Source: an uncultured Butyricicoccus sp.
GTDB taxonomy: Bacteria; Bacillota; Clostridia; Oscillospirales; Butyricicoccaceae
Reading direction: 5' to 3'
Assembly (NCBI GenBank): GCA_904420185.1
Contig: CAJFUJ010000057.1
Coordinates: forward strand, 1-64,000
DNA: 64,000 nucleotides
Shown here: positions 53,682 through 64,000 of the stretch, in pieces
Layout: each line of letters starts with the position of its first letter
Position numbering within the stretch: the stretch's first letter is position 1
Notes under the pieces: generated by a model
Database searches by the model: none
The model's input: the letters and a program-made list of their open reading frames with translations, nothing else
What the model was told of the DNA's origin: nothing
Program-made: the position numbers and the translations under genes

Positions 53682-54563
53682 TTATTTGTGCAGCGCTTGG
53701 TCCAAAATGCGCTGCATTTGATCTTTGGAAAACCGATACACCTGGTCACAAAATTGACAAGTAATTTCCATTTGATTTTCCTCGTCGATCAGCTTTTGCA
53801 GTTCCTTGGGACCCATGCTGATCAGTGCGCGCATTACCTTATCCTGATTGCAATTGCATCGGTATTCGAATGACGACTCCTCCAAGAATTCGACCGTGAA
53901 TCCTTGCAGCACGGTTGCAATGATCTCTCGCAGATGCATCCCGCGCGACAACATGGCCGTGATCGCCCCAGCATTCTGGATGTTTTCTTCCAGGCGTGCG
54001 ATATCCGTGTCGGTACAGCCGGGCATGAGCTGCACCAGGTACCCGCCCGCATGGCGCACGCTCTGGTCGGTATCCACCAGCACGCCCAAGGCGCAGGCCG
54101 ACGGGATCTGCTCGCTTTCAGCAAAATACCGGGTCATATCCTCGGCAATCTCGCCGTTGACCAGCACGGTCGTCCCGGTCACCGGGTCCTTCAGCCCAAT
54201 ATCCTTGATGACCATCACATAGCCCTGTCCCACGCCGGCGCCGACGTTCAGTTTGCCGTCCGGCCGCAGCGGCAAATCGCAGGCTGGATTTTGCAAATAA
54301 CCGCGCACATTGCCTTCGGCATCCGACACGCACACAATCGAACCCAACGGGCCGTTGCCCTTGATTTGCACGGTCACAGAGCCGTCATCGACCTTGAGCT
54401 GGCTACCCATAATCGAACAAATGGTCAGTGTACGGCCGAGCGCCGCGGTTGCGGTGGGCAGCGTACGGTGAATGCAGCGGGCGCGTTCTACCGTTTGGGT
54501 GCTGTCCACAGCCGTGATTTGGATGGCCGCGTCGGCGGCAATCGCACGAATGCGTGTATCCAT
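53682..54563 (-). CDS. hslO: Hsp33 redox-regulated chaperone
   Basis: Hsp33 is a holdase activated by oxidation. The 293-residue product carries the C-terminal zinc-binding redox switch as YRCNCNQDKV and TCQFCDQVYRF (CXC and CXXC). The N-terminal domain has GPLGSIVCVSDAEGNVRGYL. It is 3 bases after the methyltransferase gene on the same strand. Confidence 0.95.
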   Translation of the reverse strand: MDTRIRAIAADAAIQITAVDSTQTVERARCIHRTLPTATAALGRTLTICSIMGSQLKVDDGSVTVQIKGNGPLGSIVCVSDAEGNVRGYLQNPACDLPLRPDGKLNVGAGVGQGYVMVIKDIGLKDPVTGTTVLVNGEIAEDMTRYFAESEQIPSACALGVLVDTDQSVRHAGGYLVQLMPGCTDTDIARLEENIQNAGAITAMLSRGMHLREIIATVLQGFTVEFLEESSFEYRCNCNQDKVMRALISMGPKELQKLIDEENQMEITCQFCDQVYRFSKDQMQRILDQALHK

Positions 54564-54566
54564 AGA

Positions 54567-55316
54567 TTATTTCCTCTTTCTAGCTGATATGAAAATCCGA
54601 TCCTCCCCGGTTAAGCGGTCGTAAGGCGCGGATGGAAATTGCAGTTCCGGATAGAATTGAACATCCAGGAAACCGAGATCGTCCAGCATTTGCGCAAGAA
54701 AATCGGGCGCATAGTATCGCTCGGTATGGGTTTCCTGCTGTCGTGACCAGCAGTCCCCTTCCCTTGTGAAAATGTCGAAATCATACCGGCATACCGGGTT
54801 TTTGAACACAGCCTGCCACACACAAAACACGTCGGCATCCTCGCGGACATAGCACTCCCCGTCCATCCGGTCGAATTTTTGCTGGGTATTGACGTCAAAA
54901 ATAAAGATGCCGCCAGGCTCCAAAAATAGCTCCACCCGGCGGAAGGCTTCCCGGAGCGTGGCAGGCTCTGTGATATAGTTGACACTGTCCAGGCAGCACA
55001 GGCATGCGTCCACCGTGCCGTACAGGTCCAGCCGCTCCATGCGCTGGTTGAGGAAAATCGGACGCGGCTGCAAAGAAAGGGTGTTGTCCATGGCTTGCAT
55101 GAGCATTTCTGCGGACGCGTCCACCCCGATGACCTCATAGCCGCGGCGCGCGAATTCGGCCGAAAGGCTGCCAGTGCCGCAGGCCAGATCGAGCAGCAGA
55201 TGGGGCTGGAGCCCCTCGGCTACAAAGATCCGTTCGAAAAAATCCGCCCAAGCGGCGTAGCCGACGTCATCGGTAAACCGGTCATAATAAGAGGAAAGGA
55301 ATTGGTAGCTGTTCAT
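54567..55316 (-). CDS. Class I SAM-dependent methyltransferase
   Basis: A 249-residue methyltransferase with the Rossmann motif I LLLDLACGTGSLSAEFARRG and GVDASAEMLMQA. A GGIFIFDVNTQQKFDRM stretch marks the middle of the fold, and the C-terminal half is a beta-rich lid. The substrate is not evident. It lies directly after yerC (stop at 55318, start at 55316) and before hslO. Confidence 0.87.
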   Translation of the reverse strand: MNSYQFLSSYYDRFTDDVGYAAWADFFERIFVAEGLQPHLLLDLACGTGSLSAEFARRGYEVIGVDASAEMLMQAMDNTLSLQPRPIFLNQRMERLDLYGTVDACLCCLDSVNYITEPATLREAFRRVELFLEPGGIFIFDVNTQQKFDRMDGECYVREDADVFCVWQAVFKNPVCRYDFDIFTREGDCWSRQQETHTERYYAPDFLAQMLDDLGFLDVQFYPELQFPSAPYDRLTGEDRIFISARKRK

Positions 55317-55317
55317 C

Positions 55318-55611
55318 TTACTCCTCTTGTTTCAGGCGGTCAAGTACGGTACGGTAGCCATCGGTGCCATAAATCAAGCATTTGTTGACCCGGCTAATGG
55401 TGGCCGTGCTCGCGCCTGTTTCGTGGACAATGTCGCTGTAAATCTGGCCGTGGTCGAGCATTTTGGCTACCTGGAACCGCTGCGCCATGGCGCGCAATTC
55501 GTTGATGGTGCACAGGTCTTCAAAGAAATTATAGCACTCCTCCACCGATTGCAAGGATAAAATGCCGGTGAAAAGCTCATCCATATGCCCGTCTTTCAAT
55601 TTGCTGTTCAT
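55318..55611 (-). CDS. yerC: YerC/YecD TrpR-like DNA-binding protein
   Basis: A 97-residue protein of the TrpR-related YerC family. A helix-turn-helix is visible in YSDIVHETGASTATISRVNK, preceded by DLCTINELRAMAQRFQVAKML. Start at 55611 follows gtggaggga; the track adds 36 residues before it. The family occurs across Firmicutes; its target is not established. Confidence 0.9.
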   Translation of the reverse strand: MNSKLKDGHMDELFTGILSLQSVEECYNFFEDLCTINELRAMAQRFQVAKMLDHGQIYSDIVHETGASTATISRVNKCLIYGTDGYRTVLDRLKQEE

Positions 55612-55770
55612 GCTGATTCCCTCCACCGCTTCGATAGGATTATTATTATAGTAACACATCACATTATGAAAGTAAATAAGCGCGGCAAAAAAACAAGAAT
55701 CAGTTGCGATCAATTGCAAACAGAAACAGGCGGAAGGTTTGGTTCCGCCGGTTTCATTTGCCGTATTCGC

Positions 55771-57204
55771 TTAAAGTTTGTCCAATTCCTGGGCCAGCAG
55801 CTTGTTGATGATCTTGGGATTGCCTTGGCCCTTGGAGGCCTTCATGCACTGCCCAACCAGGAAACCGGTCACATTTTTCTTGCCGGCCTTGTAGTCAGCG
55901 ACGCTCTTGGGGTTATTCGCCAGCACTTCCTGAACCAGCGCCAAAATCGCGCCTTCATCGGACACCTGCTTGAGGCCCAGCCGCTCCACGATCTGTTCGG
56001 CCGATTCGTCGGTTTCAAACAGCGAGAGTAGCACCTTTTTGCCGGCCGCACCCGAAATTGCGCCCGAATCAATCAGACAAACCATATCGACCAGCTTTTG
56101 TGCGGTCAACTTGGTATCGGACAGTTCGACCTCTTTGTCGTTGAGGTACTTGGAGATGTCCGACAAAATCCAGTTGGCGGCTGCCTTGGGCTTGATCTTG
56201 CCCGACGCCGCGGCGGCGTCCAGCAGGTCGGATTTGGAGACCGAATCCATCAGCTGCCGGGCTTCCATGGCGGTCATACCGTATTCGTTGAGGTACCGCT
56301 CATAGCGGGCAATGGGCAGCTCGGGGATCTCGCTTTGGATCTGCCCATACCAGTCATCGTCGATTTCGACCGCGATCAGGTCCGGGTCGGGGAAATAGCG
56401 GTAATCCTGCGCGTCCTCTTTGGTGCGCATGACGGTGTTTTTGAGCTTGACGTCATCCCAGCGGCGGGTCTCCTGCTGTACCTGCCCGCCGTGCTCGACC
56501 AGGTCGATCTGCCGCGCAACCTCATAATCGATCGCGCGCACCGCGCCCGAAAAGGTGTTGATGTTCTTCATTTCCACGCGCGTGCCCAGCTCCTGCGAGC
56601 CTTCCGGCCGGATGGAGACGTTGACGTCGCAGCGGATCGAGCCCTCCTCCATCTTGCAGTCGCAGATGTCCAGGTAGGACAAGGTGGTCTTAATCATCTC
56701 CAAGAATTCCTTGGCCTCGGCCGAGGAATGCAGGTCGGGCTTGGTGACCATTTCGATCAGCGGCACGCCGCAGCGGTTGAAGTCGACGACCGTGCCGTCG
56801 ATCTCGTCGTGCAGCAGCTTGCCGGCGTCCTCTTCGAAGTGGATGCGCTCCAACCGGCAGGACTTCTTCTCCCCGTCCACATAGAAGAACACCTCGCCGT
56901 TTTCGCACAACGGCACGTCGAACTGCGAAATCTGGTAGGCCTTGGGTAGGTCAGGGTAAAAATAGTTCTTGCGGTCGGCCTTGCACAACCGGTTGATGGT
57001 GCAGCCGGTGGCCAAGCCCATTTTGGCGGCATAATGCACCACCTGCTTGTTGAGCACAGGCAGCGCGCCCGGCATCCCGGTGCACACCGGGCAGGTGTGG
57101 GAATTGATGTCTGCGCCGAACTTGGCCGAACAGGCGCAATAGATCTTGCTTTGGGTCGAAAGCTCGGCGTGGACTTCCAGACCGATCACAGCTTCATATT
57201 TCAT
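55771..57204 (-). CDS. gatB: Asp-tRNA(Asn)/Glu-tRNA(Gln) amidotransferase subunit B
   Basis: GatB, 477 residues, the subunit that binds and phosphorylates the mischarged tRNA. N-terminal YEAVIGLEVHAELSTQSKIY, metal-site region SHTCPVCTGMPGALPVLN, and the C-terminal YqeY-like tail domain are visible. It is the last gene of ligA-gatC-gatA-gatB on the minus strand. Its presence implies indirect synthesis of Gln-tRNA and/or Asn-tRNA. Confidence 0.97.
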   Translation of the reverse strand: MKYEAVIGLEVHAELSTQSKIYCACSAKFGADINSHTCPVCTGMPGALPVLNKQVVHYAAKMGLATGCTINRLCKADRKNYFYPDLPKAYQISQFDVPLCENGEVFFYVDGEKKSCRLERIHFEEDAGKLLHDEIDGTVVDFNRCGVPLIEMVTKPDLHSSAEAKEFLEMIKTTLSYLDICDCKMEEGSIRCDVNVSIRPEGSQELGTRVEMKNINTFSGAVRAIDYEVARQIDLVEHGGQVQQETRRWDDVKLKNTVMRTKEDAQDYRYFPDPDLIAVEIDDDWYGQIQSEIPELPIARYERYLNEYGMTAMEARQLMDSVSKSDLLDAAAASGKIKPKAAANWILSDISKYLNDKEVELSDTKLTAQKLVDMVCLIDSGAISGAAGKKVLLSLFETDESAEQIVERLGLKQVSDEGAILALVQEVLANNPKSVADYKAGKKNVTGFLVGQCMKASKGQGNPKIINKLLAQELDKL

Positions 57205-57218
57205 GGTTTCTCCTCCCC

Positions 57219-58688
57219 TTACAGCGCAGCGACGATATTTTTCAGGCCGGACGCCTGCTCGAATGCGAGTCCGGCGTTCAGCAGGGTTTGTTCGCCAAAG
57301 CGCGGGCCGATCAGCTGCATCCCGACCGGCAGATGGTTTTCGTCAAAGCCGCAGGGCTGGACCAGGCCGGGCAGGCCCGCGATGTTGACCGATACCGTGC
57401 AGATGTCGCCGGCGTACATTTCCAGCGGGTTGGTGGTCTTGGAGCCGATTTCGTAGGCAGTGGTCGGCGCGACCGGCGTGAGAATCACGTCGCACGTTTC
57501 AAAGGCGGCGGCAAACTCCTGGCGGATCTTGCGCTGGGCCGCGCGTGCCTTCTTATAATAGGCGTCATAGTAGCCCGAGGACAACACATAGGTACCCAGC
57601 ATGATGCGGCGCTGCACTTCGGCGCCAAAGCCCTCGGAGCGCGACTTGGTGTACAGGGCGATCAGATCGTCGCCTGCGTGCGGTGTGCGGTAGCCGTATT
57701 TGACGCCGTCAAACCGCGCCAGGTTGGACGAAGCTTCGGCCGACGACAGGATGTAATACACCGGCAGCGCATACTCAACCAGCGGCAACGAGATTTCGAA
57801 CACCTCGGCCCCCAGGCTTTTGTAGGTGTCGGCAGCGGACAGCACCTGGGTACGTACCTCGTCTGAAATACCTGCGCCGAAGTACTCCTTGGGCAGGCCG
57901 ATCTTCATGCCCTTGACATCCGCGCGCAGGTTGGCGCGGGTGGTCCCCTCGAACGGGGTCTGGACCGAGGTCGAGTCGTGCTTGGGGTCGTGGGCGGTGA
58001 TGGCGTCGAGCAGCATGGCCACGTCCTCAACCGACCGCCCAAAGGGACCGATCTGGTCGAGCGAGGAGGCAAATGCGATCAGGCCATAGCGGGAGACCGC
58101 CCCGTAGGTCGGCTTCAGGCCGACTACCCCGCAAAACGACGCCGGCTGGCGGATGGAGCCGCCGGTATCCGAGCCGAGCGAAATGGGCACCGCGCCCGAT
58201 GCGACCACGGCCGCCGAACCGCCCGACGAGCCGCCCGGCACGCGCGACAGGTCGTGCGGGTTGTGGGTGGGGTGCATGGCCGAATTTTCGCACGAGGAAC
58301 CCATAGCGAATTCGTCCATATTGGCCTTGCCGGTGACGACCACGTCGTGTGCGGCCAATTTTTCCACCACCGTGGCGTTATAGGGCGGGTTGAAATTGTA
58401 AAGCATCTTGGATGCGCAGGTGGTCAGCGTCCCCTTGGTGCAGATGTTGTCCTTGATGGCCATTGGGATGCCGGCCAGATCGGACAAAGCCTGCCCGGCG
58501 GCGCGTTTTTCGTCCACCTTGGCCGCCTGTGCGAGCGCCTGCTCGCGCGTAACGGTGACAAAGCCCTGCACCTTGTCCTCGACCGCGTCGGTCCGCGCGA
58601 GCAGCGATTGGGTCAGTTCCACCGCGCTGATCTCCTTGGCCTGCAGCATGGCCGACAGCTCGGCGGCTGTTTTCTGATAAAGTTCCAT
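57219..58688 (-). CDS. gatA: Asp-tRNA(Asn)/Glu-tRNA(Gln) amidotransferase subunit A
   Basis: GatA, 489 residues, the amidase that frees ammonia from glutamine. The Ser-cisSer-Lys triad is visible: Lys in GIPMAIKDNICTKG, and Ser residues in PGGSSGGSAAVVASG and GSDTGGSIRQPA. It lies between gatC and gatB with short spacings, forming the heterotrimer GatCAB. Confidence 0.97.
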   Translation of the reverse strand: MELYQKTAAELSAMLQAKEISAVELTQSLLARTDAVEDKVQGFVTVTREQALAQAAKVDEKRAAGQALSDLAGIPMAIKDNICTKGTLTTCASKMLYNFNPPYNATVVEKLAAHDVVVTGKANMDEFAMGSSCENSAMHPTHNPHDLSRVPGGSSGGSAAVVASGAVPISLGSDTGGSIRQPASFCGVVGLKPTYGAVSRYGLIAFASSLDQIGPFGRSVEDVAMLLDAITAHDPKHDSTSVQTPFEGTTRANLRADVKGMKIGLPKEYFGAGISDEVRTQVLSAADTYKSLGAEVFEISLPLVEYALPVYYILSSAEASSNLARFDGVKYGYRTPHAGDDLIALYTKSRSEGFGAEVQRRIMLGTYVLSSGYYDAYYKKARAAQRKIRQEFAAAFETCDVILTPVAPTTAYEIGSKTTNPLEMYAGDICTVSVNIAGLPGLVQPCGFDENHLPVGMQLIGPRFGEQTLLNAGLAFEQASGLKNIVAAL

Positions 58689-58703
58689 AGTATCCCCCTC
58701 CTT

Positions 58704-58991
58704 TTACTCTACAACGCGCGGCACAGCCACGCCGCCCGCCTGGAAGTCGGGCGCATTGGGCGCGATCAGCGTGTCGGGCGTGAACGCCTGCTCCACGACA
58801 TCCGCGCGGAAGGCATTTTTGCGCTCGGCGTCGATTTGGTCGGTGATGTCACCCAGGTCGAGCTTTTGCAGCTGATCGACCATGGCCACGATGCCCTGCA
58901 TATCTGCGGCCAGATGGTCAAAGTTGGCATCGCCAATATCCAGCCGCGCCAGCGCGGCGATGTGTTCGATTTCCTTTCGTTCGATTGCCAT
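58704..58991 (-). CDS. gatC: Asp-tRNA(Asn)/Glu-tRNA(Gln) amidotransferase subunit C
   Basis: GatC, 95 residues, the small clamp subunit stabilising GatA. N-terminal KEIEHIAALARLDI and C-terminal RADVVEQAF are typical. ATG at 58991 follows agaggaggttttt, nine codons inside the track ORF. It starts 13 bases after ligA. Confidence 0.95.
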   Translation of the reverse strand: MAIERKEIEHIAALARLDIGDANFDHLAADMQGIVAMVDQLQKLDLGDITDQIDAERKNAFRADVVEQAFTPDTLIAPNAPDFQAGGVAVPRVVE

Positions 58992-59004
58992 AGAAAAACC
59001 TCCT

Positions 59005-61002
<1,998 letters not shown>

Positions 61003-61099
61003 CTATACACCTTGTCATTATAGCAAATTTTTGCGGCATATGAAAGTGTAAATTTCGCAGAGAATTGCCGCCCTGTGCGCAGAAATTTGTCCATTGACA

Positions 61100-61142
61100 G
61101 CGAAAAGCGCTGTGCTCCCTTGCGGTGCGCAGCGCTTTTTGA
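61100..61142. terminator. Terminator after tyrS
   Basis: aaaagcgctg (61103-61112) and cagcgctttt (61130-61139) form a stem that, with its flanking T/A tracts, works for the minus-strand tyrS transcript and could act in both directions. Confidence 0.8.
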
Positions 61143-61168
61143 TCAGTATATGCGGTTTTTCGGACGCT

Positions 61169-62398
61169 TTATTCGTGCAATACCGCCTTATGGTAGGTTT
61201 TTTTGCCCTTTTTGAGGATGCGCGCCTGGGCAAAGCTGTCCTTTTCCAGCATCTGCTTGGGGTCGGTCAGCTTTTCGCCGTCGAGCGAAACGCCGCCGCC
61301 CTGGATGAGCTTGCGCGCCTCGCCGTTGGAGGACGCCAGACCGCATTTGACCAGCAGCGTCAGCACGCCGATGGCGTTGTCCGCAAAGTCGCCGTCCGTA
61401 AGCTCGGTGCAGGGCATATTTTCGTCCGACGCGCCGCCGCCAAACAGCGCGCGCGCCGAAGCCAGGGCCTTATCGGCCTCTTCCTTGCCGTGCACCATGG
61501 ACGTGATCTCGTAGGCCAGGCGCTCCTTGACCGGGTTGAGCGCCGCGCCGTCCAGCTTTTCGAAGGCGGCGATCTCCTCCAGCGGCACAAAGGTCAGCAG
61601 CTTCATGCAGCGCACCACGTCGGCGTCGTCCACATTGCGCCAGTACTGGAAGAAGTCATAGGGCGAGGTCTTGTCCGGGTCCAGCCAGACCGCGCCTTTT
61701 TCGGTCTTGCCCATCTTCTTGCCCTCCGAGGTGGTGAGCAGGGTGAAGGTCAGGCCGTAGGCGTCGTCCTTGCCGTCCACCCGGCGGATGAGGTCGGCGC
61801 CATTGATGATGTTGGACCACTGGTCGTCGCCGCCCAGCTGCAAATGGCAGTCCATGGTGCGGTACAGATGCAGGAAGTCGTAGGACTGGAGCAGCATGTA
61901 GTTAAACTCGATGAAGCTCAAGCCCTTTTCCAGCCGGGATTTGAAGCACTCGGCGGTCAGCATCCGGTTGACCGAAAAATGCACGCCGACCTCGCGCAAA
62001 AAGTCCATGTAGTTGAATTGCAAGATCCAGTCGGCGTTGTTCATCATCACCGCCTTGCCGTCGGAAAAATCGACCAACCGGCGCATCTGGCGGCGGAAGC
62101 ATTCTGCATTGTGTTCGATTTCCTCTTTAGTCAGCATTTTGCGCATATCGGTCTTGCCGGTGGGGTCGCCGATCATGGTGGTGCCGCCGCCGATGAGCGC
62201 AATCGGGCGGTGGCCGGCCTTTTGCAGACGGCTCATGACGACCAGCTGCAAAAAGTGGCCGACGTGCAGGCTATCCGCCGTGGCGTCAAAGCCGATGTAA
62301 AAGGTGGTCTTATGGTTGTCCAGCAGGTCCTGCACCTTTTCTTCATTGGTACACTGCGCGATCAGGCCGCGCGCTTTTAACTCTTCAAAAACAGTCAT
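61169..62398 (-). CDS. tyrS: Tyrosyl-tRNA synthetase
   Basis: TyrS, 409 residues, class I. The HIGH-type motif is [14 protein letters not shown] near residue 45, the KMSKS-type motif reads [14 protein letters not shown], and a C-terminal S4 domain ([18 protein letters not shown]) binds the tRNA. The sequence is of the usual bacterial TyrRS type with [13 protein letters not shown]. Only 86 bases separate it from recN upstream, and no T-box is visible there. Confidence 0.96.
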   Translation of the reverse strand: MTVFEELKARGLIAQCTNEEKVQDLLDNHKTTFYIGFDATADSLHVGHFLQLVVMSRLQKAGHRPIALIGGGTTMIGDPTGKTDMRKMLTKEEIEHNAECFRRQMRRLVDFSDGKAVMMNNADWILQFNYMDFLREVGVHFSVNRMLTAECFKSRLEKGLSFIEFNYMLLQSYDFLHLYRTMDCHLQLGGDDQWSNIINGADLIRRVDGKDDAYGLTFTLLTTSEGKKMGKTEKGAVWLDPDKTSPYDFFQYWRNVDDADVVRCMKLLTFVPLEEIAAFEKLDGAALNPVKERLAYEITSMVHGKEEADKALASARALFGGGASDENMPCTELTDGDFADNAIGVLTLLVKCGLASSNGEARKLIQGGGVSLDGEKLTDPKQMLEKDSFAQARILKKGKKTYHKAVLHE

Positions 62399-62484
62399 AT
62401 CGGTATAAGCTCCTTTTCTATTTTTTGCTCGGTGGTTTGCCGGGCTTCAAGGGGCGCGTTCTTTGAAATTCTCGTGGATGATAA

Positions 62485-64000
<1,516 letters not shown>

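Noticed and set aside
62399-62484. Possible T-box before tyrS
   Set aside because: The gap to recN is only 86 bases and contains no AGAGAGC or GGTGG-type elements.

Overview
The window reads as chromosome from a GC-rich, endospore-forming member of the Clostridia, most likely a gut Oscillospirales/Butyricicoccaceae-type Firmicute; the family placement is inference. Support comes from a SpoIVFA/SpoIVFB sporulation pair, a T-box, a SAM-I riboswitch and a yybP-ykoY riboswitch, an IspH-ribosomal protein S1 fusion, SepF/DivIVA division genes, a YerC TrpR-like regulator, GatCAB, and Clostridia-type families such as DUF951, DUF4317, DUF4358 and DUF4867. No rRNA, tRNA, insertion sequence, prophage or CRISPR array was seen.

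Layout: 1-4.5 kb, pta (cut by the window edge), a nicotinamidase-like hydrolase, hisC, rarA and an S1-domain protein. 4.6-8.2 kb, DUF951, uridine phosphorylase, spoIVFA, spoIVFB, ispD and ispF as a tight plus-strand series. 8.2-10.6 kb, a second sepF-like gene, a 55-residue orphan and a DUF4317 protein. 10.6-15 kb, metK under a SAM-I riboswitch, and divergently a P-type Ca2+/Mn2+ ATPase under a yybP-ykoY (Mn2+) riboswitch. 15.1-20.5 kb, minus-strand run rpiR-like regulator, HI0933-family flavoprotein, cmk, plsC, ispH-S1 fusion. 20.6-23.1 kb, macro-domain protein, radical SAM protein, and a GNAT acetyltransferase behind a T-box whose specifier I read as AUG (Met).

23.2-27.2 kb holds a cell-surface O-acetylation locus: SGNH lipoprotein, DUF4358 lipoprotein, MBOAT acyltransferase and a DHHW (AlgJ/AlgX-like) protein. 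27.3-35.5 kb is a sugar locus: xylulokinase-type kinase, DUF4867 protein, fucose/arabinose isomerase-family enzyme, and a XylFGH-type ABC importer. Its substrate is not obvious and no regulator gene lies inside it, but a perfect 16-bp palindrome sits just after its promoter.

35.6-53.4 kb is a long plus-strand housekeeping run: two radical-SAM-linked genes, miaB, mutS, mutL, miaA, hfq, a HlyD-like protein, yggS, sepF, yggT, divIVA, ileS, lspA, rluD. 53.7-64 kb is minus-strand: recN (cut by the window edge), tyrS, ligA, gatC, gatA, gatB, yerC, a methyltransferase and hslO. Most large opposite-strand ORFs in the track are shadows caused by high GC at third codon positions.

The least-explained parts are the Met-type T-box in front of an acetyltransferase, the sugar locus with DUF4867, the surface O-acetylation cluster with a possible small RNA in front of it, and several structured leaders and intergenic hairpin groups that match no class I recognise.
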